Shown: positions 41,448 through 50,600 of the stretch, one piece after another | Layout: each line of letters begins with the position of its first letter | Numbering within the stretch: the first letter of the stretch is position 1 | The notes under the pieces: model-generated | Seen by the model: the letters and a program-made list of their open reading frames with translations, nothing else | The model's database searches: none | What the model was told of the DNA's origin: nothing | Assembly (NCBI RefSeq): GCF_024519455.1 | Contig: NZ_JALJRY010000010.1 | Location: 186,001 to 250,000, forward strand | Length of the DNA stretch: 64,000 nt | Direction of reading: 5' to 3' | Source of the DNA: Streptomyces sp. STR69 | GTDB lineage: Bacteria; Actinomycetota; Actinomycetes; Streptomycetales; Streptomycetaceae | Position numbers and translations under genes: made by a program

Positions 41448-42085
41448 ACGACGACGAGTTGCTGGCCCGGCTGAAGGCCGCGGACCCGGCACTGACCAGT
41501 AGTGCTCCGCCGCCCGACATCGATCAGCTTGTGGAGGCCACGTTGAACACCGTCACACCTACGGCCACAGCCCCTGTCAGCGCCGGTGCGCCCGCGGTAC
41601 GGCCCCGCCGGCACCTCCTCGGACTCGCGGCGGCCGTCGGGCTCCTCTTGCTCGGCGGCGGCATCGGGGTCGGGGTGATGGCGAACGGCGGCGGCGGCGG
41701 TGGTACGGCGAACGCGGGTGGCAACCAGGCGAAGCACAGCGGCAGTTCGGCCCCCGCCGGGGCCCTGAGGCTCACCGCCGAGGGCGGCTCCGCCAAGTGC
41801 GTGGCGCCCACCCCCGACACCCTGCGCGGATACCCGACGCTCTTCCTCGGCACGGTCACGTCCGTCAAGGGCACCGTGGTCACCTTCCGCGTCGACCACT
41901 GGCTGAAGGGCGGCACCGCCCGCACGGTCGTCCTCGACAGCGACACCAGCCGGCCGGAGGCGCTCACGTTCTCGAACGGCGACCGCTACATCGTGGCCGC
42001 CAAGGACGGCGTAGTCCCCGTGTGCGGCGCGAACGGCGTCACGGCCGACGACATCGCCAAGTTCCGCCAGGCGTACGGGAAATGA
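41444..42085 (+). CDS. Single-pass membrane protein, putative anti-sigma partner
   Basis: Membrane protein (213 aa) coupled by GTGA to the sigma gene. The cytoplasmic part (1-53) contains NDDELLARLKAADPAL, a motif typical of such partners. One membrane helix (HLLGLAAAVGLLLLGGGIGVGV near 56-77) is followed by a glycine-rich linker and an exported beta domain (GTVTSVKGTVVTFRVDHWLKG). Two cysteines (residues about 127 and 199) could pair outside. It has no zinc anti-sigma motif, so its role is inferred from gene order. Confidence 0.78.
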   Translation: MNDDELLARLKAADPALTSSAPPPDIDQLVEATLNTVTPTATAPVSAGAPAVRPRRHLLGLAAAVGLLLLGGGIGVGVMANGGGGGGTANAGGNQAKHSGSSAPAGALRLTAEGGSAKCVAPTPDTLRGYPTLFLGTVTSVKGTVVTFRVDHWLKGGTARTVVLDSDTSRPEALTFSNGDRYIVAAKDGVVPVCGANGVTADDIAKFRQAYGK

Positions 42086-42141
42086 CCCCCGGCCCCGGCT
42101 ACCGCAGCGCGCTCGCGCGCCGGTGGCCGGGGTCACCGGGT

Positions 42142-42166
42142 CCCGGTCGCTCAGCCCGCGACCGGG
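42142..42166. terminator. Hairpin after the sigma/membrane pair
   Basis: CCCGGTCGC (42142-42150) pairs with GCGACCGGG (42158-42166) over a 7-base loop, 57 bp after the stop. The rest of 42086-42375 holds no supported gene. Confidence 0.55.
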
Positions 42167-42375
42167 CGAACCGGGCCTTGAGGGCGGGGCCGGGGAGGGG
42201 TGGGCGGGGGTGCGGACCCGCCCCGGCCCCCGTCGGCGGGCGGGTGCCCTTCGGTGTGACGAACGTCCGTCCGATCGAGTGGACTCCTGGGGACGCGCAA
42301 CGCAGGAGGACCCTCCGCCGGACTCCGGATGGTGGCGTGGCCACCTCAACCCCCAACCGGAAGAAGCGCCCCGGC

Positions 42376-43617
42376 ATGCGACGTACTCCTTCCCGACGTC
42401 TGATGGCAGCCGCGCTGCTGGCGGCGTCCGTACTGACTTCCACGGCGGCGGCATCCGCCGTGACCACGGCAACTCACACCTCGGCGGTCCACCTCAGGGG
42501 TGCCGACCGGGACGACTGCCCGGCGGGCCCGGGCGGCCTCGGTCGTACGACGACCGCCCGGCTGGACAAGGCCGTCGCCGACGTCCGCCGCCAGGCCGGC
42601 ATCCCCGGTGTCGCCGTCGGGCTGTGGATGCCGGGCAAGGGCTGCTACATCCGCGCGACCGGCGTCGCCGACAAGGCCACGCGGCAGCCGATGCGCACCG
42701 ACTTCTACTCCCGGATCGGGAGCGAGACCAAGACCTTCACGGTCACCGCGCTGCTCCAGCTCGTCGACGACGGGCGGATCCGCCTCGACGACCCGATCGC
42801 ACGCTACGTCCACGGCGTACCGAACGGCCGCCGTATCACCCTGCGCCACCTGGCCGAGATGCGCAGCGGCCTGTTCCCGTACAGCTCCGACCCCGGGTTC
42901 GTGCACGACCTGCTGAGCGACCCGACCCGCTCGTTCACCCCGCCGGAGCTGCTGGCGTACGGCTTCAAGCACCGCAACACCTCCGCACCGGGCGAGGTGT
43001 TCGTCTACAACAACAGCAACCTGGTCCTCCTCGGCCTGGTGATCGAGAAGGTCACCGGTCACCACGTCGCCGACGTCATCGACCGGCGGGTGCTCCGCCC
43101 GGCGCACCTCGACCACACGCTGTTCCCCGACGGCCCGAACGTCCGCGAGTTCCCCGAGCCGCACGCGCACGGCTACACCAACCAGACGCTGAGCGGCGAG
43201 GTCGTCGACTCCACGGACTGGAACCCGAGTTGGGCCTGGTCGGCCGGCGCGATGATCTCGAACATGCACGACCTGCACCGCTGGGCGAAGATCGTCGCCA
43301 CCGGCACACTGCTCAGCCCGGAGACCCAGAAGCAGCGCCTGAAGACCCTGCCGACCGGATTCCCCGGCCTCGGCTACGGCCTCGGCATCTTCGACAGCGG
43401 CGGCTGGATCGGCCACAACGGCTCCATCCCGGGCTACGAGAGCGTGACCGTCTACCTCCCGTCGCAGCAGGCCACCCTGGTCGTGATCCTCAACACGGAC
43501 ATCACCTACGGCGGCCAGGAACCGTCCTCACTGGTCGCCCGGGCGGTCACCGAGATCGTCACCCCGGACCACGTCTACGACCGCCCGGTCCCGACTGGCG
43601 AGCAGTCCCTCCGCTAG
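42376..43617 (+). CDS. Secreted serine hydrolase (DD-carboxypeptidase/beta-lactamase class C fold)
   Basis: Exported enzyme (413 aa), a distant paralogue of the hydrolase at 29.7 kb. A signal peptide ends near ASA (residue 27). SxxK is SETK at 116-119 (YSRIGSETKTF), and YxN lies in VFVYNNSNLVLLG near residue 215. A C-terminal IGHNGSIPGYES segment replaces the KTG box (HNG). The ATG at 42376 begins the signal sequence; upstream frame is open but reads through the terminator region. The likely substrate is a D-Ala-D-Ala peptide or an ester. It is not behind the 16-bp repeat that marks the other copy. Confidence 0.87.
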   Translation: MRRTPSRRLMAAALLAASVLTSTAAASAVTTATHTSAVHLRGADRDDCPAGPGGLGRTTTARLDKAVADVRRQAGIPGVAVGLWMPGKGCYIRATGVADKATRQPMRTDFYSRIGSETKTFTVTALLQLVDDGRIRLDDPIARYVHGVPNGRRITLRHLAEMRSGLFPYSSDPGFVHDLLSDPTRSFTPPELLAYGFKHRNTSAPGEVFVYNNSNLVLLGLVIEKVTGHHVADVIDRRVLRPAHLDHTLFPDGPNVREFPEPHAHGYTNQTLSGEVVDSTDWNPSWAWSAGAMISNMHDLHRWAKIVATGTLLSPETQKQRLKTLPTGFPGLGYGLGIFDSGGWIGHNGSIPGYESVTVYLPSQQATLVVILNTDITYGGQEPSSLVARAVTEIVTPDHVYDRPVPTGEQSLR

Positions 43618-43641
43618 CGGTCCCCTCCCCGAAAGAAGAGA

Positions 43642-43683
43642 CGGCACAGGGACGAGGAAGCCCCCTTTCCCGTCCCTGTGCCG
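43642..43683. terminator. Hairpin terminator after the second serine hydrolase
   Basis: Arms of 13 bp (43642-43654 and 43671-43683, containing GGCACAGGGACG and its complement) flank a 16-base loop. It starts 24 bp after the stop codon. Confidence 0.8.
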
Positions 43684-43699
43684 CCTTCACCGCACCGGC

Positions 43700-43885
43700 C
43701 TATTCGGCCGGCCCGCCGAGGTCCGCTTCCTCGGGCAGGATCTCCATGTCGATGTCCGGGCGGCCGAGCAGCGGGCCCAGCGCGAGGCCCCGCTCCGGCG
43801 GCCAGAACTCGGGCTTCGCACCGGGTACGGGGTCGTCGCCACCGTCCAGCCACAGCCCCTCGCCCCGCGGCACCGGCCGGCCCCC
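43700..43885 (-). pseudogene. C-terminal remnant of an unidentified gene
   Basis: A minus-strand frame ending at TAG 43700 reads like a real protein C-terminus (GLWLDGGDDPVPGAKPEFW, then GRPDIDMEILPEEADLGG) with strong G/C third positions. An in-frame stop precedes it near 43890 and no start fits. Exactly where it stops, a TetR C-terminal fragment begins on the opposite strand. The family is not recognised. It is half of a deletion scar. Confidence 0.5.
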
Positions 43886-44010
43886 AACTGTTCATCCAAC
43901 TCACCGCAGGACGCGGCTGGTCCACCGCCACCTACGAGAAGTGGCTGACCGACACCCTCACCGCGACGCTGGTTCCCTGCACGTCGGGGAGGGGAGGACT
44001 CACCAACTGA
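43884..44010 (+). pseudogene. C-terminal remnant of a TetR-family regulator
   Basis: About 40 plus-strand codons encode LTAGRGWSTATYEKWLTDTL plus a short tail. This is the pattern that ends many TetR regulators (W-x-x-x-x-Y-x-x-WL-DTL near the C-terminus). There is no helix-turn-helix or start. The stop at 44008-44010 overlaps the end of the convergent phosphatase-fold gene. With the minus-strand remnant on its left it suggests an ancestral divergent gene pair whose middle was lost. Confidence 0.55.
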
Positions 44011-45070
44011 TCCCGGCCGCCACCGGCAGATGGTCGCTGCCCGTGGCCGGCAGCACCCACGACCGCGTCGGCCGCACGCCACGCACCAGGATCTGGTCGA
44101 TCCGTGCCACCGGGAACATCGCCGGCCAGCTGAAGCCGAAGCCGTCCCCGGCCGTGTCCTGGACCGAGCGCAGTTGTGAGGTCAGGCCGGTGAACTCGCG
44201 GTCGTCCGTGGTGCCGTTGAGGTCGCCGAGCAGCACCACGCGTTTGTCCGGCTCGGCGGCGACGGCCTTGGCGAGCGCCTTCGCGCCCCGGTCCCGGTCT
44301 CCCGTGCTGAAGCCGCTGCCGGGAAGCACGCGTACGGATCCCAGATGGGCCACGTACACCGCCAGCGGCCCCCGGTCCGTGGTCACCGTGGTGCGCAGCG
44401 CCCGGTTGTCGGCCGCTCTGGCACCGGCCGGCAGGCGGTCCGCCAGCGGCCCGACGTCCATCGCGGTGTCGACCGCCCGGGTGTCCGACAGCGGCAGCCT
44501 GCTCCACACCCCGACCGTGCCGAGCACCGCGTGGTACGGATACGCCGTCGCCAACTCCTTCTCGTACGTGGCGCTCGCCCGCGGGGTCAGTTCCTCCAGC
44601 GCCAGTACGTCCGCGCCGGAGGCGGCCAGATCGCGGGCGGTGCCGGCCGGATCGGGGTTGTCGGCGCCCACGTTGTGGCTGACCACGGTGAGGTCGCCGG
44701 CCCCGTCGGACTTGTCGCGGAGCAGTCCGCCGAAGAGGTTCAGCCACACCACGACGGGCAGCACCAGCGCGACCGTCGCGGAGGCGGAGCGGCGCCAGAG
44801 CGCGCGGGCCAGCAGCACCGGCACGAACAGACCGAACCACGGCAGGAAGGTCTCCACCAGGCTGCCGAGCCCCCCGATCAGGTTCGGGATCCACGAGTGC
44901 AGCAGCATGAGCAGCCCGAGCACCGACGCGAGCCCGGCCGCCACCGGGGCCCGCTTCCAGGGCCCCGGCCGGCCGACGAGGTGGATCATCCGGCGGACGC
45001 GGGTGTGCCGGGTGGGCGTACGCCGGGTGCCGAGCCCCGCAGCCGCCCCGGTGCCGGTGGCTCGATTCAT
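44000..45070 (-). CDS. Membrane-anchored endonuclease/exonuclease/phosphatase-family protein
   Basis: Protein (356 aa) with three membrane helices in the first 125 residues (APVAAGLASVLGLLMLLHSW, ETFLPWFGLFVPVLLARALW and VALVLPVVVWLNLFGGLL), then an extracellular EEP domain. The catalytic landmarks are VVSHNVGADN (Asn), ALEELTPR (Glu), VYVAHLGS, VLLGDLNGTTDDREF (Asp/Asn) and the final GSDHLPV (Asp-His). Relatives are phosphodiesterases, nucleases or sphingomyelinase-like enzymes. It is divergent from the CutRS-like system at 45.2 kb and may be its target. Confidence 0.85.
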   Translation of the reverse strand: MNRATGTGAAAGLGTRRTPTRHTRVRRMIHLVGRPGPWKRAPVAAGLASVLGLLMLLHSWIPNLIGGLGSLVETFLPWFGLFVPVLLARALWRRSASATVALVLPVVVWLNLFGGLLRDKSDGAGDLTVVSHNVGADNPDPAGTARDLAASGADVLALEELTPRASATYEKELATAYPYHAVLGTVGVWSRLPLSDTRAVDTAMDVGPLADRLPAGARAADNRALRTTVTTDRGPLAVYVAHLGSVRVLPGSGFSTGDRDRGAKALAKAVAAEPDKRVVLLGDLNGTTDDREFTGLTSQLRSVQDTAGDGFGFSWPAMFPVARIDQILVRGVRPTRSWVLPATGSDHLPVAAGISW

Positions 45071-45157
45071 GCCGTCAGCCAAAGCCGCCCCGTGTTGCCG
45101 CCGCGTATGAGCTTTTCGATACGTCACCGATATGCGCCGGCTCGTAGCCTCGATTGC

Positions 45158-45841
45158 ATGCGTGTGCTGATAGTCGAGGACGAGCCCTATCTGGCCGAGG
45201 CCGTCCGCGACGGCCTGCGCCTGGAGGCGATTGCGGCCGACATCGCGGGCGACGGCGACACCGCCCTGGAACTGCTGGACATCAACGCCTACGACATCGC
45301 CGTCCTCGACCGTGACATCCCCGGCCCCTCCGGCGACGAGGTCGCCCGCCGTATCGTCGCCTCCGGCAGCGGCGTCCCGATCCTCATGCTCACCGCCGCC
45401 GACCGCATCGACGACAAGGCGTCCGGCTTCGAACTCGGCGCCGACGACTACCTCACGAAACCCTTCGAGCTCCGCGAACTCGTGCTCAGAATCAGGGCAC
45501 TTGACCGCAGGCGTGCCCACAACAGGCCGCCCGTGCGGGAGATCGCGGGGCTGCGCCTCGACCCCTTCCGCCGGGAGGTGTTCCGCGAGGGACGACATGT
45601 CGCGCTCACCCGCAAGCAGTTCGCCGTGCTGGAGGTCCTCGTCGCCGCCGGGGGCGGAGTCGTCAGCGCCGAGGACCTGCTGGAACGGGCCTGGGACGAG
45701 AACGCCAACCCCTTCACCAACGCCGTCCGCATCACCGTCTCGGCGCTGCGCAAACGGCTCGGCGAACCCTGGCTGATCGCCACGGTGCCGGGCGTCGGCT
45801 ACCGCATCGACACAGCACCCGACGGAGGCCCCCGTGGATAG
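45158..45841 (+). CDS. OmpR/PhoB-family response regulator, CutR-like
   Basis: Response regulator (227 aa). The receiver opens MRVLIVEDEPYLAEAV, has the phospho-acceptor Asp in IAVLDRDIPG near residue 50 and Lys in YLTKPFELREL near 100. The C-terminal winged helix includes LTRKQFAVLEVLVAAGGGVVS and AWDENANPFTNAVRITVSALRK. It matches the CutR group closely in layout. ATG 45158 has no ribosome site, but TAGCCT ends 7 bases before it, suggesting a leaderless message. It overlaps the kinase gene by 8 bases. Confidence 0.9.
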   Translation: MRVLIVEDEPYLAEAVRDGLRLEAIAADIAGDGDTALELLDINAYDIAVLDRDIPGPSGDEVARRIVASGSGVPILMLTAADRIDDKASGFELGADDYLTKPFELRELVLRIRALDRRRAHNRPPVREIAGLRLDPFRREVFREGRHVALTRKQFAVLEVLVAAGGGVVSAEDLLERAWDENANPFTNAVRITVSALRKRLGEPWLIATVPGVGYRIDTAPDGGPRG

Positions 45842-46937
45842 GCGCCCCGGTCTGAGCGTCCGCGTCAAACTCACCCTCAGCTACGCCGGGTTCCTCATGG
45901 TCGCCGGTGTGCTGCTGCTCGCCGCCGTGTGGGTGTTCCTGAACCGGGTGCCGCATGTCGGGCTCCTCCTCATGCCCGGCTACCAGTACGCCGTCGCGCG
46001 CGCCTTCGCCCCGATCGCGGCCGTCTCGCTGGCGTGTCTGCTGGTGTTCGGGCTCGTCGGAGGCTGGTTCCTCGCCGGCCGGATGCTCGCCCCGCTGACC
46101 CGCATCACGAGCGCCACCCGGCTGGCCGCGACCGGATCGCTCTCGCACCGGATCCAACTGCCGGGCAGCAACGACGAGTTCCGCGAACTCGCCGACTCCT
46201 TCGACACGATGCTCGCGCGGCTCGAAGCACATGTCGCCGGTCAGCGGAGGTTCGCGGCCAACGCCTCGCACGAGCTGCGCACCCCGCTGGCCATCTCGAA
46301 GACACTCCTCGACGTGGCCCGCACCGACCCGGACTGCGACACCGGCGAGGTCATCGACCGCCTGCACGCCGTCAACACCCGGGCGATCGACCTCATCGAG
46401 GCCCTGCTGCTGCTCAGCCGGGCCGACCAGCGGGCCTTCACCCGGGAACACGTCGACCTGTCCCTGCTGGCGGAGGAGGCCACCGAGACGCTGCTCCCGC
46501 TCGCGGAGAAGCACGGCGTCACCGTCGAGACCGGCGGCGACATCACCCCCACGACCGGATCGCCGACGCTGCTCCTGCAGCTGACCACGAACCTCGTGCA
46601 CAACGCGATCGTCCACAACCTGCCCGAACAGGGCACCGTGCGGGTGACCACCGAGGTCCGCCCGGGGACGGTGGCGCTCACCGTCGAGAACACCGGCGAG
46701 AGACTCACCCCGCAGCTGGTCCCGACGCTCACCGAACCGTTCCAGCGCGGCACCGAGCGCGTCCACACCGATCAGGCGGGCGTCGGCCTCGGCCTGGCCA
46801 TCGTCAAGACCATCACCCACGCGCACGACGGCACCCTCACCCTCACCCCCCGCCCCACCGGCGGACTCCGGATCACCGTGGAACTCCCCGGGCCGCTCCG
46901 CCGGCTGCAACGGGATCCCGCCGTCGGCCGGATCTGA
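45834..46937 (+). CDS. Sensor histidine kinase, CutS-like
   Basis: Membrane kinase (367 aa). Two helices (about 12-36 and 62-85) enclose a short extracellular loop of about 25 residues. The HAMP domain follows (RMLAPLTRITSATRLAATG), then the phospho-acceptor box ANASHELRTPLAISKTLLD near residue 145. The ATPase domain has the N box TNLVHNAIVHN and the G box GVGLGLAIVKTI. GTG 45834 overlaps the response regulator end. The small sensor loop suggests it senses within the membrane or through a partner, as proposed for CutS. Confidence 0.9.
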   Translation: MDRRPGLSVRVKLTLSYAGFLMVAGVLLLAAVWVFLNRVPHVGLLLMPGYQYAVARAFAPIAAVSLACLLVFGLVGGWFLAGRMLAPLTRITSATRLAATGSLSHRIQLPGSNDEFRELADSFDTMLARLEAHVAGQRRFAANASHELRTPLAISKTLLDVARTDPDCDTGEVIDRLHAVNTRAIDLIEALLLLSRADQRAFTREHVDLSLLAEEATETLLPLAEKHGVTVETGGDITPTTGSPTLLLQLTTNLVHNAIVHNLPEQGTVRVTTEVRPGTVALTVENTGERLTPQLVPTLTEPFQRGTERVHTDQAGVGLGLAIVKTITHAHDGTLTLTPRPTGGLRITVELPGPLRRLQRDPAVGRI

Positions 46938-47008
46938 TCTCCGTGTGACAATCCCCGCCTGAATGTTCGAAGACATTCGATATGGGTTCGAAGAGAGATC
47001 GGGCTGCC

Positions 47009-50000
47009 ATGCCTTCCCACAGACGCCGCTTCCTCGCTGTCCCGGTAGCGGCCCTCACGGCCCTCGCCGTGGCCCAGGCCGTCACCACCGTCCCGGCCGT
47101 CGCCGCACCCGCGACCGGGTCCGCGACCGACGTGTCGACCACCCTGCCCGCGCGGACGACCTCCGTGCCCGCCGCCACCGACATCTCCGGCTCCGGCCAG
47201 ACGGTCGTCTGGAGCCAGACGACCACGGCCGACACGGCGGCGCACGGCTGGCTGGCCGTCGCCGGAGGCACCCCGCAGGACCTCGGCCGGCTCGCGGACA
47301 CCGCCGACACGGTGACCGTCCACGCGGTGTCCGTACAGGACGGCGTCGTGGCCGTGGCCACCTCCACCAACCCGAACGGCGATCCCGCCGACCACGTCAC
47401 CCTGCGCCACCTCGGCTCCGGCACCGAGGACGTCCTCCCGGTCGCCTACGACAGTTCGGGCGCCGCCGGCGCCGAGCGCTACCGCGGTCAGGCCGGCGAC
47501 GGCATCCTCGTCCAGCAGAGCTACCAGGACGACGCCTCCGCCTACCTGGTCCGCCTGCTGCTGCGCACCCCCGGCGCCACGGACCGCACCCTCCTCTCCG
47601 GCGACGAGCAGTACGAGATCCTCGACTCGGACGCCGACGGCGCCCTGGTGGAGCGGCGGACGGCGCCCGGCTGGGGCTACGAGATCGTCTACGTCGACTT
47701 CGCCACCGGCGCGACGGTCACCGTGGCCGAGCCCGACACCGGCGAACTGCCCCAGGCCCTGGAGTTCACCCCCGCCCACTTCGGTGTCGTCGACGGCGCG
47801 ACCCTGACCGAGTGGCGGCGCTCGGCGCCCGGCGACGCCCCGACCACCGTCAACCTGCCGGTCGCAGGCGCCCGTTGGATCAGCGACGACACCCTCGCCT
47901 GGTACCAGCGCAACGACTCCGACGCCTCGAACGAACTGTTCGCGATCCCCCGGGACGGATCCACCGCGGCCAAGGACCTCGGCGGCACCTTCCGTGACGT
48001 GGAGGTCGGCGACGACGGCAGGATGCGTACCTCGCTGTACCGCCCCGACGTCGACGCCGCGATCCAGACCCTCACCGACGGCCGGATCTCCACCACCGCG
48101 GGCGACGCCACGACCATCCCCGCCGGACCCGCCCGGCTGGACGCGCTGGCCCTGTCCGGCGGCACGCTCTACACCGCCGACGACTCGTCCCGCCTCGACG
48201 GAGTCGTGCTCCGCTCGGACCTGACGGTCGGCTCGTCCGGGGCCTCGGCGAGCACGCCGTCGCGGGTGCTGGCGTACTCCGGCGGCCCGGTGCACCAGAC
48301 GCTGGCCGCGGCCGGCGGACGGATCCTGGTCGAGCAGACGGACGCCGCCGGCGCGGGCCAGTTCCAGGTCTACGAGAACGGCACGCAGGTCGGCACACCG
48401 CTGGACAACGCGAACGGCTCGGCGATCACGGTCGCGGACTTCGACGGCACCCACGCGCTGCTCTCGGACCGGACCACCGTGAACAACGGCACCCTGCTCC
48501 TCTACACCTTCGCCACCGGCAACTCCCAGCGCGTGCCCGCCGGTTCGGCCCTCTCCGGCGGTGCCGTCTACTCCGCGGAGCGCAACGGCACCACGACCAC
48601 CTGGTCGATCCACCGCTCCGACCTCACGACCGGCGCGGTCACCACCGTCGCCACCGTCAACTGCCTTCCCGGCGGCCTCCAGGTGCGCGGTTCCCGCATC
48701 CTGCTGACCACCTGCGGAGCGGCCACCACCACCGGTCTGCTGCTCACGGTGGGAAGTTCGGCCACCACCACGGTGGACGCCTCCGTCCGCACCCCGATCC
48801 TCGGCACGGACGTCCTCTACACGTTCACCAAGGCCGCGGGCAGCACCGCCGTCACCCTCGACGCCCAGTCCCTGACCGGCACGGACACCGCGGCACACGC
48901 CCTCTTCACGCTCCCCGGCCGGGCCAACACCGCCGCCGCCGAGCGCTGGACGGTCGACCGTGACGCACCCTGGGCGGCCTGGATGGACGACTCCGGCGTC
49001 ACCCACGTGACCTGGGCGGGCGTCCCCACCGCGGCCAAGGCGGCGACCACACCGGCCGGCTTCAGCCCCAACGGCGACGGTTCGTCCGACAGTTGGACCC
49101 CGACCTGGACCTACGACCGTCCGGTGAGCTGGACGCTCACCCTCAAGTCCGGCTCCACACAGGTCCGTTCACTCACCGGCACCAGCTCCTCCGGCAAGGT
49201 CGCCCCGTCGTGGAACGGCACCACGCAGACCGGTACGGCGGCCGGTGAGGGCGCGTACACCTGGACGCTGACCGCGACCGACACGGTCACCGGCCGCCCG
49301 GCGGCCGACGCCACCGGCAGGGTCACCCTGCGCCGGACCGTCCCCGCCGCCACCGTCACCGCGCCGGCCGTCGCGAGCAGCGCGGGAACCACCGCGTCCG
49401 TACCGGTCACCTGGTCGGCGAAGACGGCGGGCGTGAAGTCGTACGACATCGCCTGGCGGGTCACCACCCGCAACAGCGCGGGTGCCTGGACGCTCGGTCC
49501 GCTCCAGACCTGGCGGACCGCCACCACGGCCACCTCGGCGGTCTTCGGCAAGTCGAACAGCCCCATCAAGCCCGTGCCCGGAGTCACCTACCGCTTCTAC
49601 GTCCGCGCCCACGACGACGCCGGCCAGACCGGCGCGTGGAGCAAGACGGCGACGACCGGCATCCCGCTCGACGACCGGGCCACGGCCCTGCACTACACGG
49701 GCACGTGGAAGTCGGCGTCGGCGACCGCCAGTTGGGCGGGCACCGTCCGCGCCTCCGCCACCAAGGGCGCGTACGTCTCCTTCACGGCGAACGGCACGCA
49801 GCTCCGCGTGGTGGCGACCAAGAAGTCCAACGGAGGCCGCTTCGCGGTCGTCGTGGACGGCAAGACGGTCGGCACGGTCAACACCTACGCCGCGAAGACC
49901 GCCTACCGCCAAGTCGTCTTCACCCGCACCCTCGGCACCACGGTCAAGTCCCACAAGGTGCAGCTCCGGGTCCTCGCCGGCAGCACCTCGGCCCGGTCGA

Positions 50001-50035
50001 CGGTCACCCTGGACGCCGTACTGACCACCCTCTGA
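47009..50035 (+). CDS. Large secreted beta-propeller protein with FlgD/fibronectin-like C-terminus
   Basis: Exported protein (about 1008 aa from ATG 47009; ATG 46982 would add 9 residues). The signal peptide ends near VAAPA (residue 33). Residues 35-680 are repetitive beta blades (TDISGSGQTVVWSQTT, RWISDDTLAWYQRND, DFDGTHALLSDRTT and others). A FlgD-like Ig fold follows, marked FSPNGDGSSDSWTP, then GAYTWTLTATD. A fibronectin III-like domain (WSAKTAGVKSYDIAWRV) and a final lectin-like segment (LHYTGTWKSA with WAGTVRASATKGAYVSFT) complete it. No catalytic motif is visible. It may bind surfaces or scaffold extracellular enzymes. The direct repeat GTTCGAAGA lies around the start. Confidence 0.8.
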   Translation: MPSHRRRFLAVPVAALTALAVAQAVTTVPAVAAPATGSATDVSTTLPARTTSVPAATDISGSGQTVVWSQTTTADTAAHGWLAVAGGTPQDLGRLADTADTVTVHAVSVQDGVVAVATSTNPNGDPADHVTLRHLGSGTEDVLPVAYDSSGAAGAERYRGQAGDGILVQQSYQDDASAYLVRLLLRTPGATDRTLLSGDEQYEILDSDADGALVERRTAPGWGYEIVYVDFATGATVTVAEPDTGELPQALEFTPAHFGVVDGATLTEWRRSAPGDAPTTVNLPVAGARWISDDTLAWYQRNDSDASNELFAIPRDGSTAAKDLGGTFRDVEVGDDGRMRTSLYRPDVDAAIQTLTDGRISTTAGDATTIPAGPARLDALALSGGTLYTADDSSRLDGVVLRSDLTVGSSGASASTPSRVLAYSGGPVHQTLAAAGGRILVEQTDAAGAGQFQVYENGTQVGTPLDNANGSAITVADFDGTHALLSDRTTVNNGTLLLYTFATGNSQRVPAGSALSGGAVYSAERNGTTTTWSIHRSDLTTGAVTTVATVNCLPGGLQVRGSRILLTTCGAATTTGLLLTVGSSATTTVDASVRTPILGTDVLYTFTKAAGSTAVTLDAQSLTGTDTAAHALFTLPGRANTAAAERWTVDRDAPWAAWMDDSGVTHVTWAGVPTAAKAATTPAGFSPNGDGSSDSWTPTWTYDRPVSWTLTLKSGSTQVRSLTGTSSSGKVAPSWNGTTQTGTAAGEGAYTWTLTATDTVTGRPAADATGRVTLRRTVPAATVTAPAVASSAGTTASVPVTWSAKTAGVKSYDIAWRVTTRNSAGAWTLGPLQTWRTATTATSAVFGKSNSPIKPVPGVTYRFYVRAHDDAGQTGAWSKTATTGIPLDDRATALHYTGTWKSASATASWAGTVRASATKGAYVSFTANGTQLRVVATKKSNGGRFAVVVDGKTVGTVNTYAAKTAYRQVVFTRTLGTTVKSHKVQLRVLAGSTSARSTVTLDAVLTTL

Positions 50036-50102
50036 CCCGCCCGGAACGGTCCGCGAGGGGGCATGCTGGTGGTCCTGTACGCGCGGGCCGGGAGGTGCCG
50101 GG

Positions 50103-50600
50103 ATGCGGTGGTGGGCCGGAGTGTGGACGGTCGCCGTGGCGGTCGTCCTGGCGGGGTGTCACGCGTCGGCGGGCGGTGGGCCGGTGGGCGGGGCGTCGCA
50201 GAGCGGCGCGAGTCCCACCGGAGGACGTCCGTCGGCGACCGGTTCCTCCGCTTCGGCGGGGAACTGTGCCGCCGGGCGTACGGAGGTCGTCGTCGGTCCC
50301 GGTGACGCGGTCGCGCGGCGGCTCTGTGTGCGGCCCGGGACCGTGGTGTCGCTCGTGCTGAGGCCGCGCGTGGACGACAAGCGGTGGACGGCGGTGCGGA
50401 GTTCCGCGCCGGTGTTCGTCCTCGTGTCCGGCTGGCGGGTGGATTCGGACGGTACGGCCCGTGCCTCGCTGCGCTGTGCGGGGACCCGGGCCGGTGCGGC
50501 CGAGGTCACCGCGTCGGCGAAGGCGCCGGACGTGGCGGGCGCGGCACGGACCGCCTTCACGCTGCACGTGAGTGTGGTGCCGTACACGACGCAGGGGTGA
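50103..50600 (+). CDS. Small lipoprotein
   Basis: Predicted lipoprotein (165 aa) with signal peptide MRWWAGVWTVAVAVVLAGC and lipidated Cys19. A Gly/Ser-rich linker to about residue 52 follows, then a beta-rich domain with two cysteine pairs (GNCAAG, RRLCVRPG and SLRCAGTRAG). GGGAGG is about 7 bases before ATG 50103. The domain resembles small immunoglobulin-like or PASTA-sized folds but no family is recognised. Its stop lies inside a strong hairpin shared with the convergent gene. Confidence 0.75.
   Translation: MRWWAGVWTVAVAVVLAGCHASAGGGPVGGASQSGASPTGGRPSATGSSASAGNCAAGRTEVVVGPGDAVARRLCVRPGTVVSLVLRPRVDDKRWTAVRSSAPVFVLVSGWRVDSDGTARASLRCAGTRAGAAEVTASAKAPDVAGAARTAFTLHVSVVPYTTQG

Noticed and set aside
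42123..45110. A 995-codon plus-strand frame
   Set aside because: It overlaps the serine hydrolase in another frame and is antisense to the EEP-fold gene. Composition is Arg/Pro-rich and no domain is visible.
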